Source: Amycolatopsis keratiniphila subsp. keratiniphila (GTDB taxonomy: Bacteria; Actinomycetota; Actinomycetes; Mycobacteriales; Pseudonocardiaceae). Taken from it: a stretch of DNA of 64,000 bases. Numbering within the stretch: the first letter of the stretch is position 1; the number at the start of each line of letters is the position of its first letter. Both the position numbers and the translations under genes were made by a program. The stretch lies in assembly GCF_001620365.2 (NCBI RefSeq), contig NZ_LQMT02000020.1, positions 48,956 to 112,955 on the forward strand, in the 5' to 3' direction. Below are positions 1-8,486 of this stretch, one piece after another. The notes under the pieces are model-generated. The model was given only the letters and a program-made list of their open reading frames with translations, searched no databases and had not been told where the DNA came from.

Positions 1-22
1 CGGACCGTTCATGGCATTCGGG
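1..22. repeat. Right half of a dispersed palindromic repeat, cut by window edge
   Basis: The first 22 bases match 10617-10638 at 21 of 22 positions. There they form the right arm, plus flank, of a 47-bp perfect palindrome. The left arm would lie outside this window. It sits just after the stop of the leftward thioredoxin-like gene, so it is probably that gene's terminator. Confidence 0.6.
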
Positions 23-35
23 GGCTTGTGGACGC

Positions 36-1007
36 TCAGTAAAGAGCGCTCGCCAGATCCCGCCGCGCCTTCATGACGCGCTCGTCCGCCGAGTCGAACA
101 GGTCGAACAGCGCCACCAGGTGCTCCCGCACCTTGTTGCGCTCGTCGCCCGCCGTCCGCCGCACGACGGCGATCAGCCGCGCGAAGCCCGCCTCGGGCTG
201 CTGCCCCGCGACTTCGAGGTCGGCGGCGGCGAGCTGCGCGTCGAGGTCGGCCGGGTCGGCGTCGGCCTTCGCGATCGCGTCCGGGCCTGCGGCCTCGGCG
301 CGCGCGGTGAACTTGACCTGCGCGAGCGCGGTCTTGGCCTCCTCGTTCGCCGGCTCGACGTCGAGGATGCGCTCGTAGGCCGCCTGCGCCGCGGCGAAGT
401 CACCGCGTTCGAAGGCCTCCTCGGCCTCGGTGAACCGCGGGTCCTCAGGCACCTCGACACCGCCGCCGTTCTGCTCGGCCGCCTTGATGCCGGGAAGCCG
501 GTCACGCAGCGCGTCGAGCAGCGAACCGAGCCATTTGCGGATCTCGGGTTCGGGCAGGGCGCCCGAGAACGCGTCGACCGGCTGGCCGCCGCCGATGGCG
601 ATGACCGTCGGGATCGACTGCGCGCCGAAGAGCTGCGCGATGCGCGGGTTGGCGTCGACGTCCACCTTCGCGAGCACCCAGGCGCCACCGGACTCGGCGG
701 CGAGGCGTTCCAGCACCGGGCTGAGCTGTTTGCACGGGCCGCACCATTCGGCCCACAGGTCGACGACCACCAGCTGCTGCAAGGAGCGTTCGACGACCTC
801 CGTCTGGAAGGTAGCCTCGGTGACGTCGATCACGGCCCCACCCGCGGCGGGGGCGGCACCGTCCGCCGGACGAGGTGGAGCAGGAGGCTGTTTCTGGGGC
901 GCCTCGGCACGCGCCTTGAGCGCGGAAAGGTCGACCGCGCCGGAAAGCGCGGCGGAGAGGGCCGCCGTCTTCGATGCTGATCCGCGTGGGTGTGTCACGG
1001 GTTCCAT
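36..1007 (-). CDS. Thioredoxin-domain protein with C-terminal TPR region (CnoX/YbbN-like)
   Basis: An N-terminal stretch of about 60 low-complexity residues rich in Ala and Pro precedes a thioredoxin fold with the WCGPC redox motif, followed by a helical TPR-like region containing AFERGDFAAAQAAYERIL. This is the architecture of the co-chaperone/holdase family YbbN (CnoX), which guards unfolded proteins under oxidative stress; actinobacterial members keep the CxxC. The chosen start (MEPVTH) gives 323 aa. In-frame ATG and GTG codons 12 and 27 bases upstream are also possible, and none has a strong Shine-Dalgarno. It is transcribed away from the next gene. Redox and holdase activity is inferred from the family. 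Confidence 0.8.
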   Translation of the reverse strand: MEPVTHPRGSASKTAALSAALSGAVDLSALKARAEAPQKQPPAPPRPADGAAPAAGGAVIDVTEATFQTEVVERSLQQLVVVDLWAEWCGPCKQLSPVLERLAAESGGAWVLAKVDVDANPRIAQLFGAQSIPTVIAIGGGQPVDAFSGALPEPEIRKWLGSLLDALRDRLPGIKAAEQNGGGVEVPEDPRFTEAEEAFERGDFAAAQAAYERILDVEPANEEAKTALAQVKFTARAEAAGPDAIAKADADPADLDAQLAAADLEVAGQQPEAGFARLIAVVRRTAGDERNKVREHLVALFDLFDSADERVMKARRDLASALY

Positions 1008-1096
1008 CCTGGCACGCATCCCCGAGCGTTTCACCGCATGCCCCCGGCTGCCCGCTTGGCAGGACGTCGGTGTTCCGGCAGGCTCGCCACGAGGGG

Positions 1097-1513
1097 GTGA
1101 TCGACATTCCGACCCGCAGGACGGCCACCGTGGCCCTCGCGATCAGCATCGCCATCGTCTGGGTGAGCGTCATCACGGTCCTCATCGCCCACCAGCCCGA
1201 CCCCGGTGTCGCCAGTCCCGGGCAGCTCCGGGAAGGCCTCACCGCCGCACTCAACGAGCACGACGTCGAGGCACTCTCCGAACTCATCGACTATCCGCCG
1301 GCGTCGGCGGGCGACTTCGCGAAGTCCTATATCGACACGCTGGCGGGCCGCGGCGCCCACGACGTCACGGTGAAGTTCGCGCCGGACGATCTCGCGCCGA
1401 CCTCGGCCACCGTCAGCGGGAAGCTCGCCGACGGCCGCCCCTTCGGCTATCCGCTCGCCATCGCGGTCAAGGACAAGCTGTGGCTGGTCTCGTTCACCCC
1501 GCCGCTCCCCTGA
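1097..1513 (+). CDS. Small membrane-anchored protein of unknown function
   Basis: About 138 aa from a GTG start preceded closely by GAGGGG; an earlier in-frame ATG at 974 would overlap the divergent thioredoxin gene and is less likely. Residues about 7-30 form one hydrophobic segment (TVALAISIAIVWVSVITVLI). The remaining soluble part, presumably outside the membrane, resembles the small NTF2-like/DUF4878 type of domain (AALNEHDVEALSELIDYPP and a C-terminal WLVSF strand), but I cannot confirm the family. It converges with the next gene, the stop codons being 1-2 bases apart. Confidence 0.6.
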   Translation: MIDIPTRRTATVALAISIAIVWVSVITVLIAHQPDPGVASPGQLREGLTAALNEHDVEALSELIDYPPASAGDFAKSYIDTLAGRGAHDVTVKFAPDDLAPTSATVSGKLADGRPFGYPLAIAVKDKLWLVSFTPPLP

Positions 1514-1514
1514 C

Positions 1515-1814
1515 TCAGTCGCGCAGGTGCTTTTCGACGCGCTCCACCTTCGCGGTCAGCTGACCTTCGTACCCCGGCCGGATGTCGGCCTTGAGCACCA
1601 GCCCGACCCGTGACGAGCCCTCGCCCGCGGCCTCGACGGCCCGCTTCACGACATCCATGACCTCATCCCACGAGCCCTCGATGTTCGTGAACATCGCGTT
1701 GGTGGAGTTGGGCAAGCCGGACTCGCGGACCACTTTCACCGCGCGGGCGACCGCCTCGCTGACCCCGCCGTCCTCCTCGGCCGCGGACGGGCTGACACTG
1801 AAGGCCACGATCAT
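1515..1814 (-). CDS. MTH1187/YkoF-type thiamine-binding family protein
   Basis: A 99-aa protein beginning MIVAFSVSP with internal STNAMFTNIEG and a VGLVLKADIRPG strand, matching the compact ferredoxin-like MTH1187 family (former DUF77), members of which bind thiamine or small effectors as oligomers. The start is set by a clear GAGGAG about 8 bases upstream. A much longer in-frame reading extends into the next gene's antisense and is not credible. It is divergent from the MarR gene, so the two may share the promoter region 1815-1901. Function in this host is not shown by context. Confidence 0.8.
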   Translation of the reverse strand: MIVAFSVSPSAAEEDGGVSEAVARAVKVVRESGLPNSTNAMFTNIEGSWDEVMDVVKRAVEAAGEGSSRVGLVLKADIRPGYEGQLTAKVERVEKHLRD

Positions 1815-1901
1815 CTTCTGCTCCTCGTTCAGACGCTTTTCCCACGCATAACACCCGGTGGTGCGGCATGGCACGGGTACCCGCTGGTAACTTCGAGCGC
1901 C

Positions 1902-2402
1902 ATGAGCCGTCCGTTGCCGTTCGACCCGATCGCCCGCGCGGCGCAGCTGTGGGAGGCCCGGATCGGGCCGTCCGAAACCATGGCCGCGGTGACCGGGATC
2001 ATGCGCGTGCAACAGATCATCCAGTCCGCGGTGGACGGCGCGCTCAAACCGCACGGGCTGACCTTCGCCCGGTACGAGGCACTGGTCCTGCTGACCTTCG
2101 CCCGCGCGTCCCATCTGCCGATGCGCGTGATGGGCGAGCGGCTGCAACTGCATCCGACGAGCGTCACCAACATCGTCGACCGGCTGGAGAAGGACGGCTT
2201 GGTCAAACGCGTGCCGCATCCGACCGACCGCCGGACCACGCTGGTCGAGATCACCGACGAAGGCCGCGCACGCCGCGAAGAGGCCACGAAGGCGGTCACC
2301 GAAATCGACTTCGGGCTGACCGGGCTCACCGGCAAGCAGACCGAGCAGCTGACCGACCTGCTCACGAAGGTCCGCAAGGCCACCGGCGACTTCACCGAAT
2401 AG
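1902..2402 (+). CDS. MarR-family transcriptional regulator
   Basis: A 166-aa winged-helix protein. The core runs from about residue 30 (QIIQSAVDGALKPHGLT) through the recognition region MGERLQLHPTSVTNIVDRLEKDGLV and the wing with the conserved DRR of MarR proteins (HPTDRRTTLVEIT). It probably acts as a dimer responding to a small ligand. The nearest candidate target is the divergent thiamine-binding-family gene. The TAG stop lies inside the left arm of the long palindrome that follows. Confidence 0.88.
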   Translation: MSRPLPFDPIARAAQLWEARIGPSETMAAVTGIMRVQQIIQSAVDGALKPHGLTFARYEALVLLTFARASHLPMRVMGERLQLHPTSVTNIVDRLEKDGLVKRVPHPTDRRTTLVEITDEGRARREEATKAVTEIDFGLTGLTGKQTEQLTDLLTKVRKATGDFTE

Positions 2403-2458
2403 CGCGTGAAGGCCCCCTTCCCTCGACTGAGCCGAGGGAAGGGGGCCTTCACGCGCTA
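2400..2458. terminator. Long perfect inverted repeat between convergent genes
   Basis: Arms 2400-2425 and 2433-2458 are perfectly complementary (26 bp) around a 7-nt loop. The left arm contains the marR stop codon and the right arm ends 6 bp before the end of the convergent DUF3817 gene. It should act as a bidirectional terminator. The core GTGAAGGCC recurs in the hairpin at 35850-35890. Confidence 0.75.
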
Positions 2459-2463
2459 AAGAA

Positions 2464-2832
2464 TCAGACGGCGGCGGGCTCCGCGGACTTGGTGGCGAAG
2501 AGGCCGACACCGCCGTGCGACAGCCGCTGCGGGCCGTCGAGCTTGCCGTTGCGCAGCGCCCAGGCCTCGAACAGCCAGGTGAACAGCGGCGGGATGCTGG
2601 AGAGCAGCGCGAGGATCAGGGTCTTCGGGCGCCAGCCGAGCGGCTTCGCCACGGACAGGGAGACCAGCACGTAGAGGACGAACACGACGCCGTGCACCAT
2701 GCCGAGGACGGGAACGCCGCCCTCGCCGAGCTTGACGGCGTACTTGAGGAACATCCCGACCAGCAGCCCGGCCCACGAGAGGGCTTCGGCTACCGCGGCC
2801 ACGCGGAATACTAGAGCGGCCTTGCTGGACAC
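2464..2832 (-). CDS. DUF3817-family small integral membrane protein
   Basis: A 122-aa protein with three hydrophobic segments: FRVAAVAEALSWAGLLVGMF, a GMVHGVVFVLYVLVSLSV segment and LILALLSSIPPLFTWLFEAW. The WAGLLVGMFLKY, HG-V-FVLYV and PLFTWLFE signatures are those of the DUF3817 (YdzA-like) family, whose role is unknown. The GTG start is fixed by AGGAGG 5-10 bases upstream; the in-frame ATG 30 codons earlier adds a non-homologous tail. It converges with marR across the palindrome. Confidence 0.8.
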   Translation of the reverse strand: MSSKAALVFRVAAVAEALSWAGLLVGMFLKYAVKLGEGGVPVLGMVHGVVFVLYVLVSLSVAKPLGWRPKTLILALLSSIPPLFTWLFEAWALRNGKLDGPQRLSHGGVGLFATKSAEPAAV

Positions 2833-3035
2833 TTTCTCCTCCTGTGGGGTCTCACCACTATGCGTGCACACATGACTACGTCCGACGAGCACTGTCCAAG
2901 GCGGACTCGCCAAGAACGTCAACAGCGCTGTCGGACGTGGTAATACCAGTGTGAGGCGTGACGGCCCTCACCGGAACACCGGGGGTCGTGATGCTCCTCA
3001 CGACCCCCGGCACGAACCGGTCTAAACCACTCGGA

Positions 3036-5423
3036 TCACCCGGCGCAGGGCGATTTCGGCGCGCCTTCCGGGCCGGTCGCCCAGGTGGCCTTGGCCACAT
3101 CCCCGGTCAGCTTGAAGTCCAAAGTGGTCCCTCGGGTCAACTGTTCCAAGCCGACATACGCCCGCTGCGAGCCGGATCCCAGCCCTTGGACGTACTGGAG
3201 CTTCGACCCGTCGGCGCCGTCGGCCTTGATCGTGATGTCACGGCCGTTCTCCAAGTGCACCACCGACTTCTCGAACCGCGGCGCGTTCAGCAGGAACTGC
3301 CCGGTGCCCGGCACCGCCGGATAGAGCCCCAGCGCGCTGAAGACGTACCACGCGGACATGGTCCCGAGGTCGTCGTTGCCGGTGACACCGTTGGGCGCGT
3401 TGGTGAACAACGTGTGCGCCGCGCGGACGACGGCCGAGGTCTTCCACGGCTGCCCGGTCAGCGTGTACATCCAGGGCGAGTGCAGATCCGGCTCGTTGTT
3501 CGGGTTGTAGCGGAACTGGTTGTAGTAGTTGTACGGGCCGACGACCCATTCCTCGCGCACGGTCTTCGCCGGATCCTTGAGCAGATCCCCGTAGGCGAAG
3601 AAGTCGTCGAGCCGCTTGCCGACGTTCTCCTTGCCGCCCATCCGCTCGACGAGGCCGGGCACGTCCTGCTGGGTCAGCCACTGGTACTGCCACGACGTGC
3701 CCTCGTGGAACCCGTCCGGGCTCTGCGGGGTGTACGGCTTGTCCGCCGGGCTGAACCATGCGCCGTCTTCGACCTTGGGCCGGTAGAACCCGGTGAAGCC
3801 GCGGTCGGTCACCGAAGGATCCCACAGCGTGCGATAGCTGCGTCCCTTGTCGGACAGCGCTTTCGCGTCGTCCTTCTTGCCGAGACCGGCGGCCATGATG
3901 GACAGTGAGCAGTCCGCGAGCGCGTACTCCAACGTGGCCGAAGCGCCGTGGTTCGGGTCGGTGTCCTGCCCCTTTTTCGGGAAGTCCTTGTCGTACTGGA
4001 CGAAGCCGTCCTTCTGGTAGCTCGCGTTCCCCGAGCGGCCCTGGAACGGCGAGGACGCGGGCGGGATCTCCCGCGAGTTCTGCAGAAGTGCCTGGTAGGC
4101 CTTGAGCTCCTGCCCGGACAACGCACCGAAACGCCACAGGTCGACCAAGAACGGGGTGACCGGATCGCCGGTCATGGTGTTCGTCTCCTGGTTCGCGTAC
4201 GCCCAACGCGGCAGCCAGCCGCCCTGGTCGTGGATGGCGAGCACGGACTTCGCGACGTCCTTCGCCCGCGACGGCCGCAGGAGGGCGAGCAGCTGGTTCT
4301 GCGTGCGATAGGTGTCCCACAACGAGAAGAACTCGTAGTACGTCCAGCCCAGCGCGCGGTGGATCCTGTCGTCGAACCCGCGGTAGCGGCCGTCGGCGTC
4401 GTTGCCGGTCAACGGTTGCAGGAGTGCGTGATAGAGCGAGGTGTAGAACACCGTGCGGTCGTCCTTCGTCCCGCCCTTGATGTCCACTGAGGACAGTTCC
4501 TTGCGCCAGGCGCGCTGGGCACCGTCGCGGACGGCGTCGAACGAACGCCCCTTCTCCGAGGCGAGGTTGAGCTTGGCGCCGAAAGCGTCCACATGGGAGA
4601 TCGCCGTCGTCGCGGTGACCTGCCCGCCGCCGAAGGCCAGCCACGCGCCGCGCAGCCCCTCGCCACCGGCGGATTCCTTCGAGCCCGGGGTGCCACCCGT
4701 CGGCGACCAGGTGCCGAAGGACTTGAACGGCTTGTCGAACGTCGTGGTGAACCAGGTCTTGTACGGCTTCCCGCCGCAGAAGGCCTGCGACTCCACCATT
4801 CCTTCGACCGTCCGGTCGCCGACGACGCGGATCTGGCTCGCCGTCACGGGTTCCTTGTCGTTGGCCTGTCCGACGTTGACGAAAACGTTCGCGTCGCCCG
4901 ATTTCGCGAAGGTGTACCGCTCGACACCGGTGCGCGTGGTCGCGGTGGTCTCCGCGTCGACGCCGCCGTAACCGGTGAGCCGCACCTTGTAGTAGCCGGG
5001 CTTCCCGACCTCGCCCTCGTGCGTGTACGGCGAGGCGTACGTCTTGTGGTCGAACGTCCCGGGTTTCGTCGTGTCGAACGCCGCGCCGGGCCCGACCGCG
5101 CCGGTGGTGGGCAGGGTCGACACGAGACCACCCTGCTCCCAGCAGCCCGCCCCGGACAGGAAGAAGTGCCCGAAGCCGCGGATCGCGGTGTCGTCGTAGC
5201 GATAGCCGGCGTAATGCGAGGAAATCGGGCTGACCTGCGTCATCCCGAACGGGGCCGACGCGCCGGGGAAGGTGTTGCCGTCGTCCTTGGTTCCGATGAA
5301 GGTGTTGACCGCGTCCACGGGGTCGCCACCGGGCGCCGCCGCCGCGACGGGCGTGAGCAGCCCGGCGGGAACGATCAGCGCGGTGAGCAACCCGGCGACG
5401 CGGGTCGAGGTACGTGCAGGCAT
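3036..5423 (-). CDS. Secreted GH92-family alpha-mannosidase
   Basis: A 795-aa protein with a Sec signal peptide (arginine-rich start, hydrophobic core GLLTALIVPAGLLTPVAAAA). Typical glycoside hydrolase family 92 elements follow: DPVDAVNTFIGT, FPGASAPFGMTQVSP, the FFSLWDTYRTQNQL segment, EGTSWQYQW and GNDDLGTMSAWYVFSALGLYP. GH92 enzymes are calcium-dependent inverting exo-alpha-mannosidases acting mostly on alpha-1,2-linked mannose of fungal mannan or N-glycans. The gene is divergent from a LacI regulator and has a copy of its operator 18 bases upstream of the start, so it belongs to the mannose regulon to its right. An in-frame start 17 codons earlier would include the operator and is unlikely. 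Linkage specificity is inferred. Confidence 0.93.
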   Translation of the reverse strand: MPARTSTRVAGLLTALIVPAGLLTPVAAAAPGGDPVDAVNTFIGTKDDGNTFPGASAPFGMTQVSPISSHYAGYRYDDTAIRGFGHFFLSGAGCWEQGGLVSTLPTTGAVGPGAAFDTTKPGTFDHKTYASPYTHEGEVGKPGYYKVRLTGYGGVDAETTATTRTGVERYTFAKSGDANVFVNVGQANDKEPVTASQIRVVGDRTVEGMVESQAFCGGKPYKTWFTTTFDKPFKSFGTWSPTGGTPGSKESAGGEGLRGAWLAFGGGQVTATTAISHVDAFGAKLNLASEKGRSFDAVRDGAQRAWRKELSSVDIKGGTKDDRTVFYTSLYHALLQPLTGNDADGRYRGFDDRIHRALGWTYYEFFSLWDTYRTQNQLLALLRPSRAKDVAKSVLAIHDQGGWLPRWAYANQETNTMTGDPVTPFLVDLWRFGALSGQELKAYQALLQNSREIPPASSPFQGRSGNASYQKDGFVQYDKDFPKKGQDTDPNHGASATLEYALADCSLSIMAAGLGKKDDAKALSDKGRSYRTLWDPSVTDRGFTGFYRPKVEDGAWFSPADKPYTPQSPDGFHEGTSWQYQWLTQQDVPGLVERMGGKENVGKRLDDFFAYGDLLKDPAKTVREEWVVGPYNYYNQFRYNPNNEPDLHSPWMYTLTGQPWKTSAVVRAAHTLFTNAPNGVTGNDDLGTMSAWYVFSALGLYPAVPGTGQFLLNAPRFEKSVVHLENGRDITIKADGADGSKLQYVQGLGSGSQRAYVGLEQLTRGTTLDFKLTGDVAKATWATGPEGAPKSPCAG

Positions 5424-5440
5424 GGGAAAGGCCGCCTCCT

Positions 5441-5452
5441 GACAACGTTGTC
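5441..5452. promoter_or_regulatory. LacI-type operator upstream of the GH92 gene
   Basis: The perfect 12-bp palindrome GACAACGTTGTC lies 18 bp upstream of the mannosidase start codon, in its 5' leader. It is identical to the copies at 5626-5637 and 7518-7529. The central CG flanked by symmetric arms is typical of LacI/GalR operators. Confidence 0.8.
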
Positions 5453-5584
5453 GCTGCCTGCTCACCTTCGACAAGAACAGACCACCTGGTCAAGAGGTCC
5501 GTCAAACCCTGTCCGATTCAGGACAGCGACCCGGAGAGCCGTAACGGTTCGAACTCGGAAAGCGGACCCAGGACGAACCGGGCA

Positions 5585-5637
5585 TTGACACGGCGGCCTC
5601 GCTGGCGTTCAATTCCCGCCACTATGACAACGTTGTC
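5585..5637 (+). promoter_or_regulatory. Promoter and operator overlapping the lacI start codon
   Basis: TTGACA (5585-5590), a 17-bp spacer and TTCAAT (5608-5613) form a good promoter. Its expected transcription start near 5620 leaves almost no leader before the ATG at 5624. The palindrome GACAACGTTGTC (5626-5637) begins on the last base of that ATG, so bound repressor would cover the initiation region. This predicts autorepression and a leaderless or nearly leaderless mRNA. Confidence 0.65.
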
Positions 5638-6673
5638 TTCCAGCGGACCGGACAACGGCCACCGCACCACCGGCCGACGGGCCACGATGAGTGACGTGGC
5701 CCGGCTCGCGGGCGTGAGCATCAAAACCGTCTCGCGAGTGGTGAACGACGAGCCCGCCGTCCATCCGGACACGGCGGAGCGCGTCATGGCGGCGATCGAG
5801 CAGCTCGGGTTCCGGCGCAACCTCGGCGCGCGGAACCTGCGGCGCGGCTCGACCACCGGGACGATCGGCCTGATCGTCGAGGACGTCGGAAACCCCTTCT
5901 ACTCCGAGCTGAACCGGGCCGTGGAGCGCATCGCGACCTCGTTCGGCCGCCAGGTGCTGACCGGTTCGTCGGAGGAGAACTCCGACCGCGAGCGCGAACT
6001 CGTCCTGGAGTTCTGCTCCCGCCGGGTGGACGGCATCCTCGTCGTCCCCGCCGGGATGCAGCACGGCTACCTGGTCCCCGAGATGCGCGCGGGCACGCCC
6101 GTGGTGTTCCTCGACCGGCCGGCCGGCGACATCCTGGCCGACACGGTGCTGGTCGACAACATCGGCGGCACCGTCGAAGCGGTCGCCCACCTGGCGAAAC
6201 ACGGCCACCGCAGGATCGCGTTCCTCGCCGACAGCCCGGACATCTTCACCGCGGGCGAACGCCTGCGCGGGTTCCGGGAAGGCTGTCTGCGCAACGGGAT
6301 CCCCTTCGACGACGGCCTCATCGTGATGCGGACGCCGACCGCCGAGAGCGTCGGCGACGCCGTGAAACGGCTGCTCACCGGGGCGAACCCGGCCACCGCC
6401 GTGGTCGCGGGCAACAACCGGGTCGCCGTGCACCTGCTGCGCGCGCTGGCCCACGCCGAGCGGCGACCCGCGATGATCAGCTTCGACGACTTCGAACTGG
6501 CGGATCTGCTGGATCCGCCGGTCTCCGTGATCGCGCACGACGTGAGCGCGCTGGGCCGGGCGGCCGCGGAACTGCTGTTCGCCCGGGTCCAGGGAGATCA
6601 ATCCGCACCGAGAAAGGTAGTTCTGCCCGTGCATCTCGTAGCCCGCGGTTCCGGGGAGGTCGCCCCTTCATGA
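5624..6673 (+). CDS. LacI-family transcriptional repressor of the mannose regulon
   Basis: A 349-aa protein. The N-terminal LacI helix-turn-helix is MSDVARLAGVSIKTVSRVVN with the hinge helix LRRGST, followed by a periplasmic-binding-protein-like effector domain (TIGLIVEDVGNPFYSEL, VVFLDRP, HGHRRIAFLAD, ISFDDFELADLL). The start at 5624 adds 21 residues before the usual family start at 5687 (MSDVARL); either is possible, and no clear Shine-Dalgarno exists for either, consistent with a leaderless transcript. It overlaps manA by ATGA. The three identical palindromes suggest it controls the divergent mannosidase and its own operon. The effector is probably mannose or a derivative; this is inferred. 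Confidence 0.9.
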   Translation: MTTLSSSGPDNGHRTTGRRATMSDVARLAGVSIKTVSRVVNDEPAVHPDTAERVMAAIEQLGFRRNLGARNLRRGSTTGTIGLIVEDVGNPFYSELNRAVERIATSFGRQVLTGSSEENSDRERELVLEFCSRRVDGILVVPAGMQHGYLVPEMRAGTPVVFLDRPAGDILADTVLVDNIGGTVEAVAHLAKHGHRRIAFLADSPDIFTAGERLRGFREGCLRNGIPFDDGLIVMRTPTAESVGDAVKRLLTGANPATAVVAGNNRVAVHLLRALAHAERRPAMISFDDFELADLLDPPVSVIAHDVSALGRAAAELLFARVQGDQSAPRKVVLPVHLVARGSGEVAPS

Positions 6674-7725
6674 GCGGCCACCTCGAACCGATCCGCCTGC
6701 CGGCGAACCAGCCGCCGCAGTTCTACCGCGGTGGTGACGCCATCGCCGCGTTGCGGGGCGCGTCCTCGGAATCCAAGTACGGCCCGGAGGACTGGGTCGG
6801 CTCGGCCACCACGATGTTCGGCCAGGAGACCAACGGCCTGAGCAAGCTGCCCGACGGGGTCTGGCTGCGCGACGCCGTCCGCGAGAACCCGGCCGCCTGG
6901 CTCGGCGCCAAGCACGTCGAAGCGCTCGGCGATTCGACCGGCCTGCTGGTGAAGCTGCTCGACGCGGGCCAGCGCCTGCCCGTGCACTTCCACCCGTCGG
7001 ACTCGTTCGCGAAGCGGCACTTCGACTCGCACTTCGGCAAGACCGAGGCGTGGATCGTGGTCGGCACCTACGGCGACGACCCGCGCGTCTACCCCGGCTT
7101 CAAGGAGACCGTCGACAAAGCGACGGTGAACGAATGGGCCCGCACCCAGGACGCGCCCGCCATGCTCGGGGCGCTGAACAGTGTCGCGGTCACCCCCGGC
7201 GACACGGTCTACATCCCGGCGGGCCTGCCGCACGCGATCGGCGAAGGCGTCTTCGTCGTCGAACTCCAGCAGCCGACCGACTTCTCGCTTACCTTGGAAT
7301 GGCGGGACTTCCTGGCGAACCCGGAGAAGGCGCACCTCGGGATCGGCTTCGAGACCGCCATCGAAACGCTGGACACGTCGGGCTGGGACGAAGAACGGCT
7401 CGGCTCGATCGTCAAGCGCACCGCCGGCGACGAAGCGTCCACTGTGGACCTTCTCGCCGACGGCAGTGACGCGTTCTTCCGTGCCGATCAGCTGCGCCCC
7501 GGCCTTTCCGGTAGGTCGACAACGTTGTCACTCGATCCGTCGTTCGCGGTGCTGGTCGTCATGGACGGTTCGGGGACACTCCGCACCGAACACGGCGGCG
7601 AGTACGCGCTGCGCAAGGGCGAGACGTACGTGGTCCCGCACGACGCCGGTCAGTCCACTTTGGATGGCGACGTCACCGTCATCCGCTGCCGGCCGCCCGC
7701 ACCCGAGAAGAGGGAGCGATCGTGA
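6670..7725 (+). CDS. manA: Mannose-6-phosphate isomerase, class I
   Basis: A 351-aa enzyme interconverting mannose 6-phosphate and fructose 6-phosphate in the cytoplasm. The zinc-site signature HFHPSD and downstream KTEAWIVVGTY, GDTVYIPAGLPHAIG and VELQQPTDFSLTLEW are class I PMI features, and the C-terminal cupin half is present. It overlaps lacI by 4 bp and the ATPase gene by GTGA, so regulator, isomerase and transporter are translationally coupled. A third copy of the LacI operator lies inside the coding region at 7518-7529. Confidence 0.92.
   Translation: MSGHLEPIRLPANQPPQFYRGGDAIAALRGASSESKYGPEDWVGSATTMFGQETNGLSKLPDGVWLRDAVRENPAAWLGAKHVEALGDSTGLLVKLLDAGQRLPVHFHPSDSFAKRHFDSHFGKTEAWIVVGTYGDDPRVYPGFKETVDKATVNEWARTQDAPAMLGALNSVAVTPGDTVYIPAGLPHAIGEGVFVVELQQPTDFSLTLEWRDFLANPEKAHLGIGFETAIETLDTSGWDEERLGSIVKRTAGDEASTVDLLADGSDAFFRADQLRPGLSGRSTTLSLDPSFAVLVVMDGSGTLRTEHGGEYALRKGETYVVPHDAGQSTLDGDVTVIRCRPPAPEKRERS
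7518..7529. promoter_or_regulatory. Intragenic copy of the LacI operator
   Basis: GACAACGTTGTC occurs within manA, encoding part of the STTLS segment, about 200 bp before the ATPase gene. It could be a roadblock or a looping partner for the sites near 5441 and 5626, about 1.9-2.1 kb away. Presence is seen; function is inferred. Confidence 0.55.
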
Positions 7726-8486
7726 GCGAACTCCTGCTCGACGCACAGAACCTGGTCAAGCGCTACGGCTCGGTGGAGGCGCTGCGCGGCGCTTCCTTCC
7801 AGGCGCGCGCCGGTGAGGTCACCGCGCTGATCGGCGACAACGGCGCCGGGAAGTCCACTTTGGTCAAATGCCTGTCCGGTGCCGAGCAGCCGACGTCGGG
7901 AAAGATCCTGCTCGACGGCTCCGAGGTGGTGCTCGACTCCCCCACCACGGCACGGCGGATGGGGATCGAGACGGTGTACCAGGACCTCGCGGTCGCCCCG
8001 GAACTCGACCCGGCCGCGAACCTGTTCCTCGGCAGGGAGATCCACCGCAAGGGGATCCTCGGCAAGCTCGGGATGCTGGACAAGAAGGAGATGAAACGCC
8101 AGGCCGTGGAGGAGTTCCAGCGGCTCGGCGTGACCCTGCAGAGCACCGACGTCCCCATCGGCTCGCTTTCGGGCGGGCAGCGGCAAAGTGTCGCCGTCGC
8201 ACGGTCGGTCGTCTGGGCGTCGAAGGTCGTGTTCATGGACGAGCCGACGGCCGCGCTCGGTGTCGTGCAGCGCGAACGCGTGCTCGACGTGATCAAGAAG
8301 GTGCGCGACAAGGGCATCGCCGTCGTGCTGATCAGCCACAACATGCCCGAGGTGCTGTCGGTGTCCGACCGCATCGAGGTGCTGCGGCTCGGCAAACGCG
8401 TCGCCCGGTTCACCGGCGCGGACACGAAACTGGAAGACCTGGTCGCCGCGATGACGGGCGCCCTCGTACAAGAGGAGGCGGCGTGA
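7722..8486 (+). CDS. Sugar ABC transporter ATPase, single-domain CUT2 type
   Basis: A 254-aa nucleotide-binding protein with Walker A GDNGAGKST, signature LSGGQRQ, Walker B VVFMDEPTAAL and a switch His in LISHNM. Unlike RbsA/MglA (about 500 aa, two fused ATPase domains) it has a single domain, as in FrcA-like systems, so it should work as a homodimer. It overlaps manA and the permease gene by GTGA on each side. It energises uptake by the permease and binding protein that follow. Confidence 0.9.
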   Translation: MSELLLDAQNLVKRYGSVEALRGASFQARAGEVTALIGDNGAGKSTLVKCLSGAEQPTSGKILLDGSEVVLDSPTTARRMGIETVYQDLAVAPELDPAANLFLGREIHRKGILGKLGMLDKKEMKRQAVEEFQRLGVTLQSTDVPIGSLSGGQRQSVAVARSVVWASKVVFMDEPTAALGVVQRERVLDVIKKVRDKGIAVVLISHNMPEVLSVSDRIEVLRLGKRVARFTGADTKLEDLVAAMTGALVQEEAA

